Origin: Nitrospirales bacterium
Lineage (GTDB): Bacteria > Nitrospirota > Nitrospiria > Nitrospirales > UBA8639
Assembly (NCBI GenBank): GCA_029261235.1
Contig: JAJDBS010000231.1
Coordinates: 1 to 64,000 of the forward strand
DNA: 64,000 nucleotides
Direction of reading: 5' to 3'
A model generated the notes under the pieces. It was given only the letters and a program-made list of their open reading frames with translations, ran no database searches and was not told the origin of the DNA. This document shows, in pieces, positions 63,302 to 64,000 of the stretch (position 1 is its first letter; every line of letters begins with the position of its first letter). A program made the translations under genes and the position numbers.

Positions 63302-63670
63302 TTAGTCCTCTCCCTCTGGCCGCTTTGCGGGGGTTAACGAAATCAACTGGTGCTCCTGATCAATGACCACGCTCCACGCCGCAGGTGTCACCGCCAACAG
63401 GGCTTTCTTAATCGTCAACACCTCTTGCACGGGTAAGGGAAAGGGCAGGGCCGTCCGAAAGCCCCGACTCGCCTGCGGCGAGGCCGGAGGCAAGGTGGTG
63501 AGGTGATACGCCGACGGGGCCAGAAAATAGGTATAGGCTTGGCCCACCGTGCTGACGGAATCGGGAAGGGCAAACCGCACTTGGGCATTGAGCGGGTCCG
63601 TGATGGCCCATGCCGATCCCGACCCCACGCCACACACCGTCAATCCGATCAGTATCCACACAGCGCGCAT
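63302..63670 (-). CDS. Small exported protein, TcpQ/PilL-like
   Basis: 122 aa. Signal peptide (VCGVGSGSAWAIT). Mature domain with QAYTYFLAPSAYHL, VQEVLTIKKALLAVTP and a terminal strand set, similar to the small TcpQ/PilL-type secretin-associated domains of ICEs. ATG 63670 with AGGAGGGA is chosen; the upstream in-frame extension overlaps the neighbour. Confidence 0.5.
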   Translation of the reverse strand: MRAVWILIGLTVCGVGSGSAWAITDPLNAQVRFALPDSVSTVGQAYTYFLAPSAYHLTTLPPASPQASRGFRTALPFPLPVQEVLTIKKALLAVTPAAWSVVIDQEHQLISLTPAKRPEGED

Positions 63671-63689
63671 GCAATTCCCTCCTCTGTCG

Positions 63690-64000
63690 TTATGACGTTC
63701 CGGCCACAAACCGATGGCCCACCGCTTTCCACGGCGTGACCCACATTTCTTCTTGCAAAAAGATGCGCAAGGGCGTCCCTGGCTCCAAGGTAATGGTGGG
63801 CACCAGCGACAAGTAGCGGGCAATAATGGGATTGAGTTGTTGGCGAGCACTCGCCCCCAACTCCCCCTGAAATTGATTATCATTGGCAATCCCCGAGCCT
63901 TGTCGGCTGGTACCCGCTGACAGGACGGCAAACGCCGCCACCCCCAAAAACTGTTCAATCAAATGATAATCTGTGCTCCCGGCGACGGCGGCAATCCCCT
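63690..64000 (-). CDS. TrbI/VirB10-like type IV secretion protein, C-terminal part
   Basis: The minus frame is open to the window edge; about 102 codons are seen. GIAAVAGSTDYHLIEQFLGV, a Gln/Asn-rich segment with LNPIIARYLSLVP, TITLEPGTPLRIFLQEEMWV match the end of TrbI/VirB10 barrels (VPTxTIPxGTxxxIFV). The start lies outside. It places a conjugative type IV secretion operon beyond the right edge. Confidence 0.7.
   Translation of the reverse strand, partial: GIAAVAGSTDYHLIEQFLGVAAFAVLSAGTSRQGSGIANDNQFQGELGASARQQLNPIIARYLSLVPTITLEPGTPLRIFLQEEMWVTPWKAVGHRFVAGTS

Overview
The window looks like a chromosomal segment of a Gram-negative, environmental bacterium, most likely Nitrospirota (Nitrospira-like). 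The evidence is moderate GC, many outer-membrane barrels and lipoproteins, a cytochrome-porin fusion next to a diheme cytochrome c and a cupredoxin-like protein, and a large two-component repertoire. No rRNA, tRNA or marker gene is present, so the assignment is inference.

Layout. (1) 1-2050: a graveyard of transposon fragments (IS1182-like end, Tn3 C-terminus, IS6-like piece, integrase-core remnant) around one intact Uma2-type nuclease gene. (2) 2459-13014: one long plus-strand phosphate operon behind a Pho-box array: DUF4956 membrane protein, HlyD adaptor fused to a DUF3616-like domain, TolC-like protein, VTC polyphosphate polymerase, PstS, PhoU fused to a dead ArsC/LMW-phosphatase domain, PstC, PstA and two PstB ATPases with complementary defects. 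(3) 13487-17939: barrel protein with an acidic insert, ECF sigma factor, anti-sigma factor carrying a glycogen-binding-like (CBM48) domain, a CBM48 lipoprotein and two secreted Arg/Asp-rich proteins. (4) 18073-24383: a second Pho-box promoter followed by small lipoproteins, an OprP-like porin, a small PstS-like protein and a PhoR-like sensor kinase. (5) 24500-32155 (minus): cupredoxin-like protein and its decayed paralogue, receiver protein, hybrid kinase, diheme cytochrome c and Cyc2-like cytochrome-porin. (6) 32506-36471: sensor kinase, two PhoB-like regulators and a receiver-only protein. (7) 36724-56142: exopolysaccharide region (UDP-glucose dehydrogenase, glycosyltransferases, heparinase-like lyase, three APH-fold kinases, glycosyltransferase-deacetylase fusion, ABC exporter, AlgE-like porin, nucleotidyltransferase-pseudokinase fusion). 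(8) 56436-64000 (minus): part of a GC-richer conjugative element (RadC-like, TraT, OmpA-like lipoprotein, TrbM, TrbI/VirB10-like C-terminus).

How it fits together. Five promoters share tandem TTCTCAT-like heptamers at exact 11-bp spacing, with a TAnnnT-like -10 starting 11 bp after the last in-phase T. This is the geometry expected for a PhoB-family activator. They precede the polyphosphate/Pst operon, the porin/kinase operon, two receiver-only regulators and UDP-glucose dehydrogenase with the exopolysaccharide genes. The window therefore suggests a phosphate-starvation regulon that couples phosphate uptake, polyphosphate chemistry at the envelope and exopolysaccharide production. The most unusual parts are the polymerase plus adaptor plus TolC arrangement, the apparently heterodimeric PstB pair, the PhoU-pseudo-ArsC fusion and the four-kinase exopolysaccharide operon.
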